NCBI GenBank assembly: GCA_914767715.1
Contig: OU612067.1
Coordinates: 14,389,001 to 14,453,000, forward strand
DNA from: Membranipora membranacea
Taxonomy: Eukaryota > Bryozoa > Gymnolaemata > Cheilostomatida > Membraniporidae
DNA length: 64,000 nt
Direction of reading: 5' to 3'
Positions 33,801-43,436 of this stretch are shown here, piece after piece. The notes under the pieces were generated by a model. It ran no database searches. It saw only the letters and a program-made list of their open reading frames with translations, and was not told where the DNA came from. Position 1 is the stretch's first letter; every line of letters begins with the position of its first letter. The translations under genes and the position numbers were made by a program.

Positions 33801-36800
33801 TGATATGAATGGGTATAACTTTTGTTTAATCTTTTTGACATGGGATTTAAAATTCAAATTTCATCTAAACTTACTCCCAAATATTTTAATTTGTCAGACT
33901 GTTTGAACATCATGCCTTGAAAATTTAGTTTGGGATAATCTGTGCTATTGGAATTGGATACAGCCATAACATCTGTCTTTGATGCATTGAGAATCAATTT
34001 ATTACAATTGTACCAGTCGGAAGCTAATGCTAGTGAATGTTCCATGCTTTTAATGGCTTGGCTTGGGTCATTTCCACTGGCTAGCATAAGACAGTCATCG
34101 GCAAACAGATAACAATTTTCTAAAGTAGTGAGATCATTAATAAAAGCAATAAAGAGCAATGGGCCCAAAACAGACCAGTAAAGTATATTCACCTGAATTC
34201 AGAACAGAATGGACATCTGATGCCTTTAAATATTGATAGCAATACTCTGGCTGAAGTGTCATAGTGGTAATTCGGTTGATTAAATAAAATGATTAAAATC
34301 GGATGTCATATCACACGCCACATCGCGAAGCATGGGCAGCGAAATATTATTTTACCTTTATGGCAAGGCCGCGATGTCTGCGCCAGTTTTGCTCTCAGTT
34401 TGCAGGCAGGTCGGAGCACACCTGGGGGCCAACCAAACGCCAGTAGATTCGCGCAATCAATCTAAAATATTCAAGGCACCCAATTTTTATTATCACATGG
34501 TGATATTGGATCCGATAATAAAGCTAAACTACTAAACTAAAAAAAGTTTCCTTAATCATTGCAGATTGAAGATATTAACTTTTTTCAGAGACTAACTTTG
34601 AACAGAGAACTAAATCCATTATAATGTGCTGTTTTTCTGATGTAGATCATTTCATACACAATTTTCTTGAATGTTGCCCTTCTGGCCGTCTTAGACACGT
34701 TAAATATCGCAGCTCATGGGGCAAAGACTGTTTTTTGAGACAAATGTGCATCACACTTAATGAGATTCTTTTTAAAAAAACCAAATTTCCATACACTAGT
34801 AGCATCACTTAAGATGACAAAGTATATGCATCCTTTTTTCGCAACATTTAATGTTTGTGATAGCTAATAAATCAATCAATCAATTGTAGGACCAATAGTC
34901 AGCGCTCTATCAATAAAGCTCGGCACTCGGCTGGTGGTAATACTTGGATCTATACTGATAGCCATAGGCACCGTGAGCAGCGCCTACGTCCCGAGTATCT
35001 CATACCTCTACTTAACATTCAGCTGTATAAATGGTAAGCAGGCTCGTAGTTCTAGGGGAGGCAGGGACGCTCTTCCTCCCCTAGAATTTTCAATTGAGTG
35101 GCCTAAAAATGCTATAATTGAATATTGCATGTCAGAATCAGCTCATTTAGGTCATCCATTCGCTTTTTAATGTCATTAAAACACATTGGAGGCACAGGAC
35201 TGGGGACTCCGAAGGAGCTTACAATACCCAACCTGGTGTTACTTCACACCCTCAAAGATTTTCGAAGCCAGCTAGAATATACTGTAAGTGCTCAGACTGA
35301 AGCATTATCATACAAGTAAATGTTCGATAATGGAATGCAAAAAACTCAAACATGCAGCCTTGTGAGCAATAAGACTACATACTGTGCAGCCTCAGTAAGG
35401 GTTGATTGAAATGGTTAGTAAGCTCTCGTATTCGTTACTTTGTTATCGCAATCCACTCTGCACATTTTGAGACATACGATCACCTCTACAGCATGGGGCC
35501 TGAATTAATTCACCTATACTGAGTACCTTTATTCGAAAAACAATGGAAACTAATTATTTGGAAATATTTTAGCCTAAACGAAACACTGGTTGTAACCTTG
35601 ATCTCTTGGTGTTACTTTTCTTGATGGATGGCAGCGCCATCACACCCCTGTGCTACAGAGATAGATTGTGTCACAAGGCTTACCTTAGGCAGGTTGATGG
35701 CAATCTGTTATGCCTTCTGTCTGTGTCCGAAACATATAATACTAATTATTGATTAGGAATAGTTTGATTCAAGTGGCCTGCATTAGGAGTTGCCCCCCTC
35801 TGACTTCTCAGAGCGTACATGTAGAAAGGCAGCAGTTCAAAGCAAATGTGGCCAAATTTATCAATCGCAATCTTTACACTTACATGTAATAAAATTTCAA
35901 TACGAAGTAAACTTATCTTGACTTGAGTTTAAATTGGCTAATTTGAGGCAATTTAATGTTAGCTAGCACTAAATCTGGCTAGTTTAGGTGACTTTATATA
36001 TCAAAGAGGGCGAGTGAATGTTAAATTATTTCAAGAATGTGCAAAATGGAAAAATTTCCCTCCCGTGAATAGTTTCCTCCGCTAAGGTAATGCAATAGTA
36101 GACTATCCCACACACTGACATCAATACTACATTATTTACATGTGCATCTCTGATCGTTAGAGCCAATTTAAAGTGAGTACCTAACATGTCCCCCCCCCCC
36201 CTAATTAATGAGACCAAATTCCTTCTGATGGTACTCATGCTAAGCGAATTAATTTACTCTGTCATCAGTGTAGAACTATCCAGGACTTATTATGATTAGT
36301 ATTTACAGACGATAAACATTTCAGTGTCAGCACTGTCTAATGTTTGGACGAGACACATCATCCTAGTGTACATTTATATAAATACAAACAAGACAATATG
36401 CATATATAGGTATGCAAATGTATCTATACATGCGTATATGTTGTATTGACTTGACTTGGATCAAAGACATGTCACCAAAAGTTCCTCGTGCATGCACTTA
36501 TCAGTACCGATAATGCGTCAGATTGCAGACGACATATCAGACATAGTTGGCAGTTGACGCGTGCATGCTTTTGTATTTCTTTGATGGCATTAACATGATC
36601 TGAAAAGTATGATTGTCATGAATCAATCATCAACTAACCTGACTTGGGGTGTGTGCATCATAATAAATAAAATACAAGCTTTACTGTTTTTATCAATAAT
36701 TGTGCTGTAAAATTTCAAATATTCTTGATGGTTGCGAAAAAAATGAAATGGAGGGCCCTTCTACCTGAAAGGCCTGGAAACCTGAAATCGTGCTAGTTCT

Positions 36801-39308
36801 AAGTTCTCATAAACAACCCAGCAACTTGATTAGATAAAGAATTCCTGTAGTTTATGATGGACAAGCTGCAATTAATGCCCAACATTTTATGCCCTGTTGG
36901 CATCAAAATGTCATAAATAGCAAATGAATATTGTTTGAATGATAAAAAATTTGACGTTGAAAAGGTGAACTGGCGTTGTGCCAACTCCTTTTTGCCTCAA
37001 CTGCGTGTTCATATTTCCTACTTTCTTTTTTTACCAGGAGTTGGACTTGGCGTTCTTTACCAAACAGCTGCATGCTTGTGCAGCTCCTACTTCAAAGACA
37101 AAAGAGGGCGAGTAAACGGAATCGTCGCTAGCGGAAGTGGAGTTGGGTTAATTGTGTTTCCACTTCTGATAACTTTTCTGCTTGACAATATCGGCTTTGT
37201 CCGGACATTTTTTGTCTTAGCTGGTGTGGCGTTACTGGGTGTTATTTGTGGGGCTCTGATCATCTCACCAGCCAAGGCATTAGAGATGAAGAGAAGACGA
37301 ATGAGAGTGAATGATCGGGAATGTGACGGTGCGCAAGTACCGTCAAACTCTGCCGAGCAGATGACGACTAATGAGCAAGAACAAAAAAGCCTGCTGGAAA
37401 GTGAAACTACGAATGAAGAAACTGAAGATAATAAAGATGGAAGAGTGAAAGCATTGCTCGAAAGATTGATAGCAGCTGTGAAGTTATCAATAGACATCGA
37501 ATTGTTAAGGAACCCGTCCTTCGTCATGTACAGCATATCAAGCTGCCTTTATTTTCTTTCGTTCGTCACGCCACTGGTGTTCCTGACAGACAGGGCTATC
37601 TCTTTTGGTATAACGGCGGTCGAAAGCGCGTCGTTGATTTCAATGCTTGGTGGAGCCAACATGGCAGGACGACTCATCTTTGGTTTCATAAACGATAGAC
37701 CGATTTTCCGTAAACACACTGATAATAGACTGTACCTGTTTGCGTTCAGCTTCGTTGTATGTGGGCTTATAACGGCCTTCAACTTCGGCGAAGAATATCT
37801 CCATCAGATCATCTATGCTGTCACCTATGGAGCTTGTTTAGGTAATTTGATAGACTGGGATCCAGTACAACAACAAACCAAACCCATCAGCTAATAAAAA
37901 AAAACCCAAAACACAAGCACATGGGTCTACTCAAAAAGGCGCAATAATAGTGATACATGAGTAGATAACACCACATAAGCCAAATCCAACACAACCCATA
38001 ATACAGATACGGCCCCATTGTTGGCCTGAATCCCAGGCTAGTAATTTAGATGTCCTCCTAAAACACTGCAGTTTGCAATAATTGCATTATGTGGCTGTGG
38101 TTATGGTTTTATAATTTTGCTACATTGAATGCTTTATTTGGCCATATTGGAGTAAGTTACCTGGTAAGAAACTAGATCAAAACTGATCCGGTGTGCCTGT
38201 ATTTTGGGCCGCTACCACACCAAAAAGAGGCGAATTGGGTCTAAATTGATCTAAAACGAAACAGGCGATGCTAACCCATACTACGCGCTCAAACTTGGAA
38301 GCTGCTTCCATGTTTTCTATTTCGCTTATGCTGTTGTGGTTTTGCCTAGGCAGAAGGCACAACTACGGCAGCGAGCCAGTTTTATCTGAAGCCAATGATG
38401 TCACACATTTGCTTTTTAACCCCACAGGATGCCAAGTCAGCATGAGGTGTACGATTCTAGCAGACATGATCGGCCATGAGAAGTTATCGACTGGGTTTGG
38501 TATGATGAGTGTCCTAGATGCTATTGGAGTCTTTCTTGGCCCTGCATCAGCGGGTAGGTGAATTTCTTTCTGAAAAAATTGAAACCATCCAACAAGATAA
38601 AGATGAGAGCTTTTTGCAATTCTCACAGAAGCCATGGGGTTTATAATGGAGTAGTTTTAAATGAATAAAAGGAAACAATTCAAAAAAAGTATTGTGAAAC
38701 TAAATAGCATATTTCACAAAAATTCTATTGGTGCACTTTGCGATGCTGCGATGATATCTGATCTTAATATCAACACTGACTCTCTTTTGGCTGCCAATAC
38801 AGACAAAGCTACATGTTTCTAATGTAATATTTGTGTGAATAAAATTACAAGAACGGTTATTTTCATTAGATCCCCTGAATCAGTTGGAAACCTCTAGTTA
38901 CTTCTGCTGTTCACTGAATCTTTAGAATAAATTAAAATTAAGATAACCTGGGATTACATAAAGTTTCATGTGTCACTTGTCAGAGTTGATTATACTCTTG
39001 CAAGGATGTTTTGATTCATGACCATAGAAAAGTCCTTCTCTTCACCGATATTTATATTTTGATGACAATGGTGCAATTTTACATTGAATAAAGCCGTCAC
39101 ATGTTAGCACAACTTGTTTCTAGAATGCATGTTGCAGCATGCACAGTTAACCATACTTTTTTTCATTTATTTGGCAGGCTGGTTGTTCGATGCTACACAC
39201 GATTACAGATCCGTGTTTGCATACAGTGGTATCGTGTTCCTGCTAAATGCCCTGATAATTCTGTTTATTCCTCTCAGCAAATTCTTCCGGACGAGAAAAG
39301 CACAATAG
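30860..39308 (+). CDS. SLC16/monocarboxylate-transporter-like protein, gene 2
   Basis: Exons: 30860-31004, 31813-31980, 34890-35033, 37038-37841, 38428-38553, 39178-39308. All introns are phase 1 at the same sites as gene 1. The product is 505 residues. It has an acidic N-terminal tail (about 45 residues), EGGYGWVIV in TM1, YFKDKRGRVNGIVASGSG in the second MCT motif, and a Glu/Thr/Asn-rich central loop. ANMAGRLIFG has the conserved Arg but Asn at the MCT1 Asp302 site. Exons 2, 3 and 5 have exactly the same lengths as in gene 1 (168, 144 and 126). The difference lies in the N-terminal tail, central loop and C-terminus. Intron 2 is swollen by a minisatellite and retroelements, and a retroelement tail abuts the 34889 acceptor. 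The gene ends tail-to-tail with FAM20; AATAAA lies at 39913-39918. Confidence 0.9.
32000..32560. repeat. Degenerate GTATACACCAGTTACTAGT repeat
   Basis: Diverged tandem units of about 20-30 bases with GTATACACCAG and TTACTAGTGTAT cores. They grade into the regular 33-bp array that follows. This is an older, decayed part of the same minisatellite. Confidence 0.75.
32560..32997. repeat. 33-bp minisatellite array
   Basis: About 13 units of 33 bases with core CACAAAACACTAG and ATATACACATATG. Alternate units differ at fixed positions (GCGTATA or TGTATA), suggesting a 66-bp higher-order unit. Because 33 is divisible by three, several frames stay open on both strands and give 11-residue repeats; these are artefacts. 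It lies in intron 2 of transporter gene 2. Confidence 0.9.
33205..33302. repeat. Tandem duplication of about 50 bp
   Basis: AAAAATTTACTATTTTATGG followed by an A-rich stretch and GCAAGTATT occurs twice in tandem. It lies just downstream of the minus-strand LINE fragment and may represent its 3' end. Confidence 0.7.
33316..34192 (-). pseudogene. Truncated, frameshifted non-LTR retrotransposon (RT and C-terminus)
   Basis: Minus-strand pieces in order: SVLGPLLFIAFINDL, then the catalytic LFADDC, then LKYLGVSLDE (34192-33854). After a frame change comes LNFKSHVKKIKQ-like sequence with LIRPKLEYCAPLLYC (33857-33558). A C-terminal piece with FGAKLYDDLPPNIK follows (33507-33316). These are the RT palm, thumb and tail motifs of a CR1/Jockey-type LINE. 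The 5' part (endonuclease and RT start) is missing and frames are broken, so it is inactive. Confidence 0.85.
34364..34432. repeat. SINE-like fragment (copy 3 of 3)
   Basis: TTTGCAGGCAGGTCGGAGCA and CACACCTGGGG match the copy at 23.9 kb nearly base for base. The fragment is truncated on both sides. Confidence 0.65.
34640..34887 (+). mobile_element. Non-LTR element 3' end with CAAT tail, copy 1
   Basis: Almost identical to 55741-55976 and related to 61380-61628. The plus frame reads LECCPSGRLRH, then KYRSSWGKDCFLRQ, resembling the C-terminal end of a LINE ORF2. It is followed by GATAGCTAATAAATC and a (CAAT)n tail. The tail ends within a few bases of the splice acceptor at 34888-34889 of transporter gene 2. 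Confidence 0.7.
35034..37037. other. Intron 3 of transporter gene 2
   Basis: Two-kilobase intron. It contains a hairpin near 35051-35090 (TTCTAGGGGAGG with CCTCCCCTAGAA), a GCCTGCATT-family end near 35778 and a poly-C run near 36190. No other gene is seen. Confidence 0.6.
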
Positions 39309-40043
39309 TCTCAACCATTGTGCGTGAGAAACAAGCCACGGGCAGCCATTTTGCTAGAATAGTGCCATAGCCAAAGCTTCTTTGCAGTTTCTGAACGTTG
39401 AGTTTTGAGGTTTTTGATGTTTGTTTATTGCCTAATTATAATATCCATATTTTTTGCTGCGTGAAGCAGTTCTTGTATGAACATCCAATTACCTGTGAAA
39501 AATATTGTCAAAATCCTGCTGGCAAAAGTTTGGAAGTTGTCTGCACGAAATCCTAGATATTATTTATGATCAATTAATCTCCTAATTTTCAATATTACTC
39601 CTAATAGTGTTGCTGACCTGATGTCATAAGCATCACCATCAAATATTAAATATAACACATTGGCTGTGTTGTCTAAAACATTTTTCATACGATTGGCACA
39701 ATTACTCCGTACAGTTTCTCAAGGTCCCGATCATGTATTTGTAGATTTTTATTTATTGATCCTATTTGATTTTCTAATGACTCAAAATTTTTATCACTAG
39801 CTCTGATTTCGTTTTAACCTTTACTTTGTAGCACATTTTATTTATACTGATATGGAAGTTTTCTACTACTGATCATCAATGTGAAATGTATCTTGGTGTG
39901 CTTGGCGAGTGAAATAAAAAATAAATGCAAAGAAAAATCAGATCTCAAAGGAAAATAAATTAGGGCAACATGGTAAACCAGAATATGGTAATATATGTAT
40001 AATAATATATAGTATAATATAGTAAAAGTATAAACTAAACATA
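39309..40043. other. Convergent 3' ends of transporter gene 2 and FAM20
   Basis: The two genes face each other with 735 bases between stop codons. Plus-strand AATAAA occurs at 39913-39918. A minus-strand AATAAA can be read at 39748-39753. If both are used, the 3'UTRs would overlap by roughly 170 bases. Confidence 0.45.
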
Positions 40044-42023
40044 CTAATCGTAAGCGTCAGCGAGCAAAACCGCTGCCTCTCCGTGATTGGTTATACAGTC
40101 CCTGATTGTTTTGATGACTTTTTCGAGTCTTCTATCGACAGCTATATAATTCTGAGGAGTAAGAACAGGGTGTAAAGGTTCCGATTGCAGGACATTGAAT
40201 AATACTTGGCCTAGAACTTCCCCTCTCAGATCTAACAATCTCGTATACATCGTACGCCGAACCATGCAGCAATGATATAGGGGTGCTAATATTGAGTATT
40301 CATCGGTATACGGGTTACCAAAAGCTTTGCCGTTGTCTAGAGCTACGACGATGGAATCTTTACTATATTCAAATGTTTCATAGTGATGTCTATCAGCATT
40401 GGAGATAATAAAATCAAAGATAGCGATGTCTATGAGATCGAGAAGTCTTGGAGCGGTCTCATAAGGTCGCACATTTTTTACTTTCTGACAATAGTCGGGA
40501 TCTTTCTCCCATTTTGCCGGTTTGTTGGGACGGTATGTTCTTCTCCATGGGTGAGGTATTGGGGAACCAAGGCTATACGAGTCTGGTAGCCATAGTGTTA
40601 CAGAGCCCTCTAGCATTGTTCGCATGGCACAGACACCATATTCAGGCCCTTTACAATATGCGCATTTGCCATAAAAACATGTATTCCCATCTCTGTAAAA
40701 GTAAGTGCTAAGTAGTTGCTTGTGAGCTATTGGTCTAATGTCCGACTCCAAATCAATTTTTCTGCCTACCACTATAGGAACTCTATTCAAGCCTATGATT
40801 CGGTTGAGATGAAATGCAGCTATTTCTGCGTTATGGCGATCTCTACCTGCATAGGGTGTTCCCACCATCACAAAGTCTCGCTCATAAGTCATTGGTTTAA
40901 AAGCAACTCGTTGCCCACCACTAAGAGTCATAGCTACCTTGAGCTGCGTTCCTTGAGATGCGGTGTCTGCGTGTTTGATGCGATCCTTACGTAACGCCGC
41001 CAACACACAGCCAAGACTTTCGCTATCGTTAGGGTCGGTGATTTGTCTAAACGTGATCCACGATTCAGCCAATTGCCACGCGGTGGTATCAGCCGGCAGC
41101 TTGCAGTACCAGTTAATTCTAAACTTCTTTGTATAGTTGGAGATTTTGTCTTCGATGAAAGTTGAGCGCTTTGGTCTGACAAGGTCACCTTCGTTTTCCT
41201 CATTGTCAATCATTACTAAAATGACATAAAGTTATGATCATTTATACATTATTATCATATTTTACAAAAGATTTGAGTTGATAAATGGCTGTTCCCAAAA
41301 GGTAACATAAATTTGATCCGTTTGTTTTGTCGCTATGTGCTAAGTGAAGAATATACATGTAGTTCCAAAGTCAATTCAGTATCTGGAGCAAGACTAAATT
41401 AAACTGAATCCAGATACAGAATTGGTTTGCAAACTCCCTCCACAATTAGGCCTATATCTAAGCCCTTTATATTAATTAGATATAACTTTTTTATAAAATA
41501 TTAATATGCTGAATTAAAATATCTAATAAATACAAGAATAGGCTATTGAGAGAGAATCGGTGGGGGTGTTCGCTGTTCCAATATCATAGGCTTGGGCCCA
41601 TCAAACTCAGTGACCGCGATAGTTAAAGCTTGTTAAAACTCCGCCAGGGATGCTGTGGTTCGTTGCTGAAGTTTATCTAATGAAATGCTGCTACCAGCAA
41701 CCAGCACAGAGTTAATGCTAGCCTTGTCACATGGCCACGTTTTTTTGGTGCTTTTGGGAGAAAAAACCAAAAGCCGTGACAAGGCAAGCATTAACTCTGT
41801 GCTGGTTGCTGGTAGCAGCATTTCATTAGATAAACTTCAGCAACCAACCACAGCATCCCTGGCGGAGTTTTAACAAGCTTTAACTATCGCGGTCACTGAG
41901 TTTGAATAACAATACACAGATGGACTTCTTACCCGTCAGTCGTTGCTGAAAGATGAGAAAACCAATTGTAAGCGCAGCTGTCAGCAAGGCTAAACGCTTT
42001 CTCCTGCGAGCAATGGACAGCAT
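40044..42023 (-). CDS. FAM20 secretory-pathway kinase, FAM20B-like
   Basis: Exons on the minus strand: 42023-41933 (91 bases, phase 1) and 41215-40044, giving 420 residues. The first exon encodes basic residues and a hydrophobic segment (LALLTAALTIGFLIF), a type II signal anchor for the Golgi. The kinase has the ATP-site Lys in RVAFKPM (about residue 137), a helix-C Glu in HNAEIAAFHLNRI (about 161), DRHHYETF (about 305) as the catalytic-loop equivalent, and the metal-binding DNG in VALDNGKAFGNP (about 324). SILAPLYHCCMVRR and the paired Cys residues match FAM20 disulfides. FGNP and SILAPLY are closer to FAM20B, which phosphorylates xylose in the glycosaminoglycan linker, than to FAM20C; this subtype call is inference. 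A 5'UTR acceptor on the minus strand near 42084 suggests an upstream noncoding exon. Confidence 0.9.
41601..41905. repeat. 305-bp near-perfect palindrome (foldback element)
   Basis: Arms of roughly 130 bases each: 41601 onward (TCAAACTCAGTGACCGCGAT) is the inverse of the stretch ending at 41905. A loop of about 40 bases contains the only long unpaired part. It lies in the FAM20 intron, 28 bases from exon 1. The few mismatches (such as TCGTTGC against AACCAAC) imply a recent origin or gene-conversion upkeep. Mirrored open frames on the two strands come from the palindrome. Confidence 0.9.
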
Positions 42024-42083
42024 CTTCCCCTACCCTGGTACTTTTACCGGCTTAAATATGATGACTACATTACATTCTACACC

Positions 42084-43436
42084 TGTAAAATAAGCATTAT
42101 TATTAAAATTTTATGCGTTGTACTATGAGGCTACACTGTTATTCAACTATCATATGATATGATATATATATATACATGCAATAAAAATATAATTATTAAT
42201 ATATTATATTATGCGCTATTCAATGTTATACTATTGAATATAAGGGGCAAACCAATTGACACTCAATTGGATACTTTGTTGACGCAAGTTAAACATGCAT
42301 TTCTGATAGAACCTCTCCGGGTAATTTAGTACTGCGCAAGGGTCTCAGAGAATCGTAGCACGGTAATCCCTTTTCTCCCTTTGTCTCTTATTAGATGAAG
42401 AATAGTACTATACCATTCTCGCTGACGAGAAATAGGGGAAGCATGCAACATTTACAACTGGATGAATCTGGGAGAGCATCTTCATAACAATTCCATATGA
42501 TAGGTTTGTACAAACAATTTATCGATAACTTAGGCCTGAGCGTATCCCTAATTGACTGGTGGGGGTTGTAACACTCACAATTTTGACAGACACATACAAG
42601 ACGAAATAGAGTGCCCACTTGGAAGTGCTATGGGTGCTTTTTGGAGTGAAGAAAACGCAAGAACGAGACTATGTGTGGTGGCCTGTCTCGACAACAGCCA
42701 CAACACTAATAGGTATCTAATAGCTATAACAAATAAATAGCAACACTTCACCACCCTAATTCTCAACATATAAATAATATATGTATATAAGTACCTACTA
42801 CTGTATGTACAGAGGCAAAAAGACCACTACCTTTTTTGCTACACTACTCTTCTGTAGCTTAAGTAATGCTATTCTGTTGTATTTATTGAGTGGATTGATG
42901 CAGGGAGAATGATTGGTGTGAACAAGGAGTTTTTCACTCCTTGAAATGAACTTGATGTGAAAACAGAGTCAATTTGTTTGTTGGAAGTGACATTTTTGAG
43001 TTCACAGGTCAAATGGACAGTCAAAGAACAAGTATCAGTACCTCATTCATACTTTACACTTGTGTGAGCAATAATGCTTCACTTACCTTCTAATCCCATC
43101 AGAGTAGGGACACAGAACAATCATTTGTGACCAGCAAATAACTCTACTTTCTTCATCAAGTAGAGTAGCCTTGAGAACATGTGGACACTAGATGGGTGGA
43201 ATCAAAAAATTGGCAATGAATTTCAGTAGATCACAGTCTAGTAGTTCATATTCTATAGGGGGCACAACTCTCAACTCGAAAAGTCTTTCAATGTCATGTA
43301 TCCATCACTTCCGGGATGAAAAAGTAGTGAGCCCAATTTACACACTTATTTTCTCACAAGGTCATTTTTCAACTTTTCTTTATGTCCAAGTCATCATTTA
43401 CCACTCCAATTTAGTCATAGCTGTCAATACACAACA
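42084..43436. other. Divergent promoter region of FAM20 and RAD23
   Basis: FAM20 (-) and RAD23 (+) diverge from here. It contains AT-rich stretches near 42150-42240 and 42770-42800. Neither strand shows a convincing coding exon, and I see no defined promoter motif. Confidence 0.5.

Noticed and set aside
38268-38427. Extension of transporter gene 2 exon 5 to an upstream ATG
   Set aside because: Phase and length identity with gene 1 exon 5 (126 bases) fix the start at 38428.
41633-41873. Two near-identical 62-codon frames on opposite strands
   Set aside because: They are mirror images created by the palindrome in the FAM20 intron.
42391-42618. Cys-rich 75-codon minus-strand frame
   Set aside because: No splice partners, signal peptide or recognisable spacing. 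It lies in the divergent promoter region and is probably chance.
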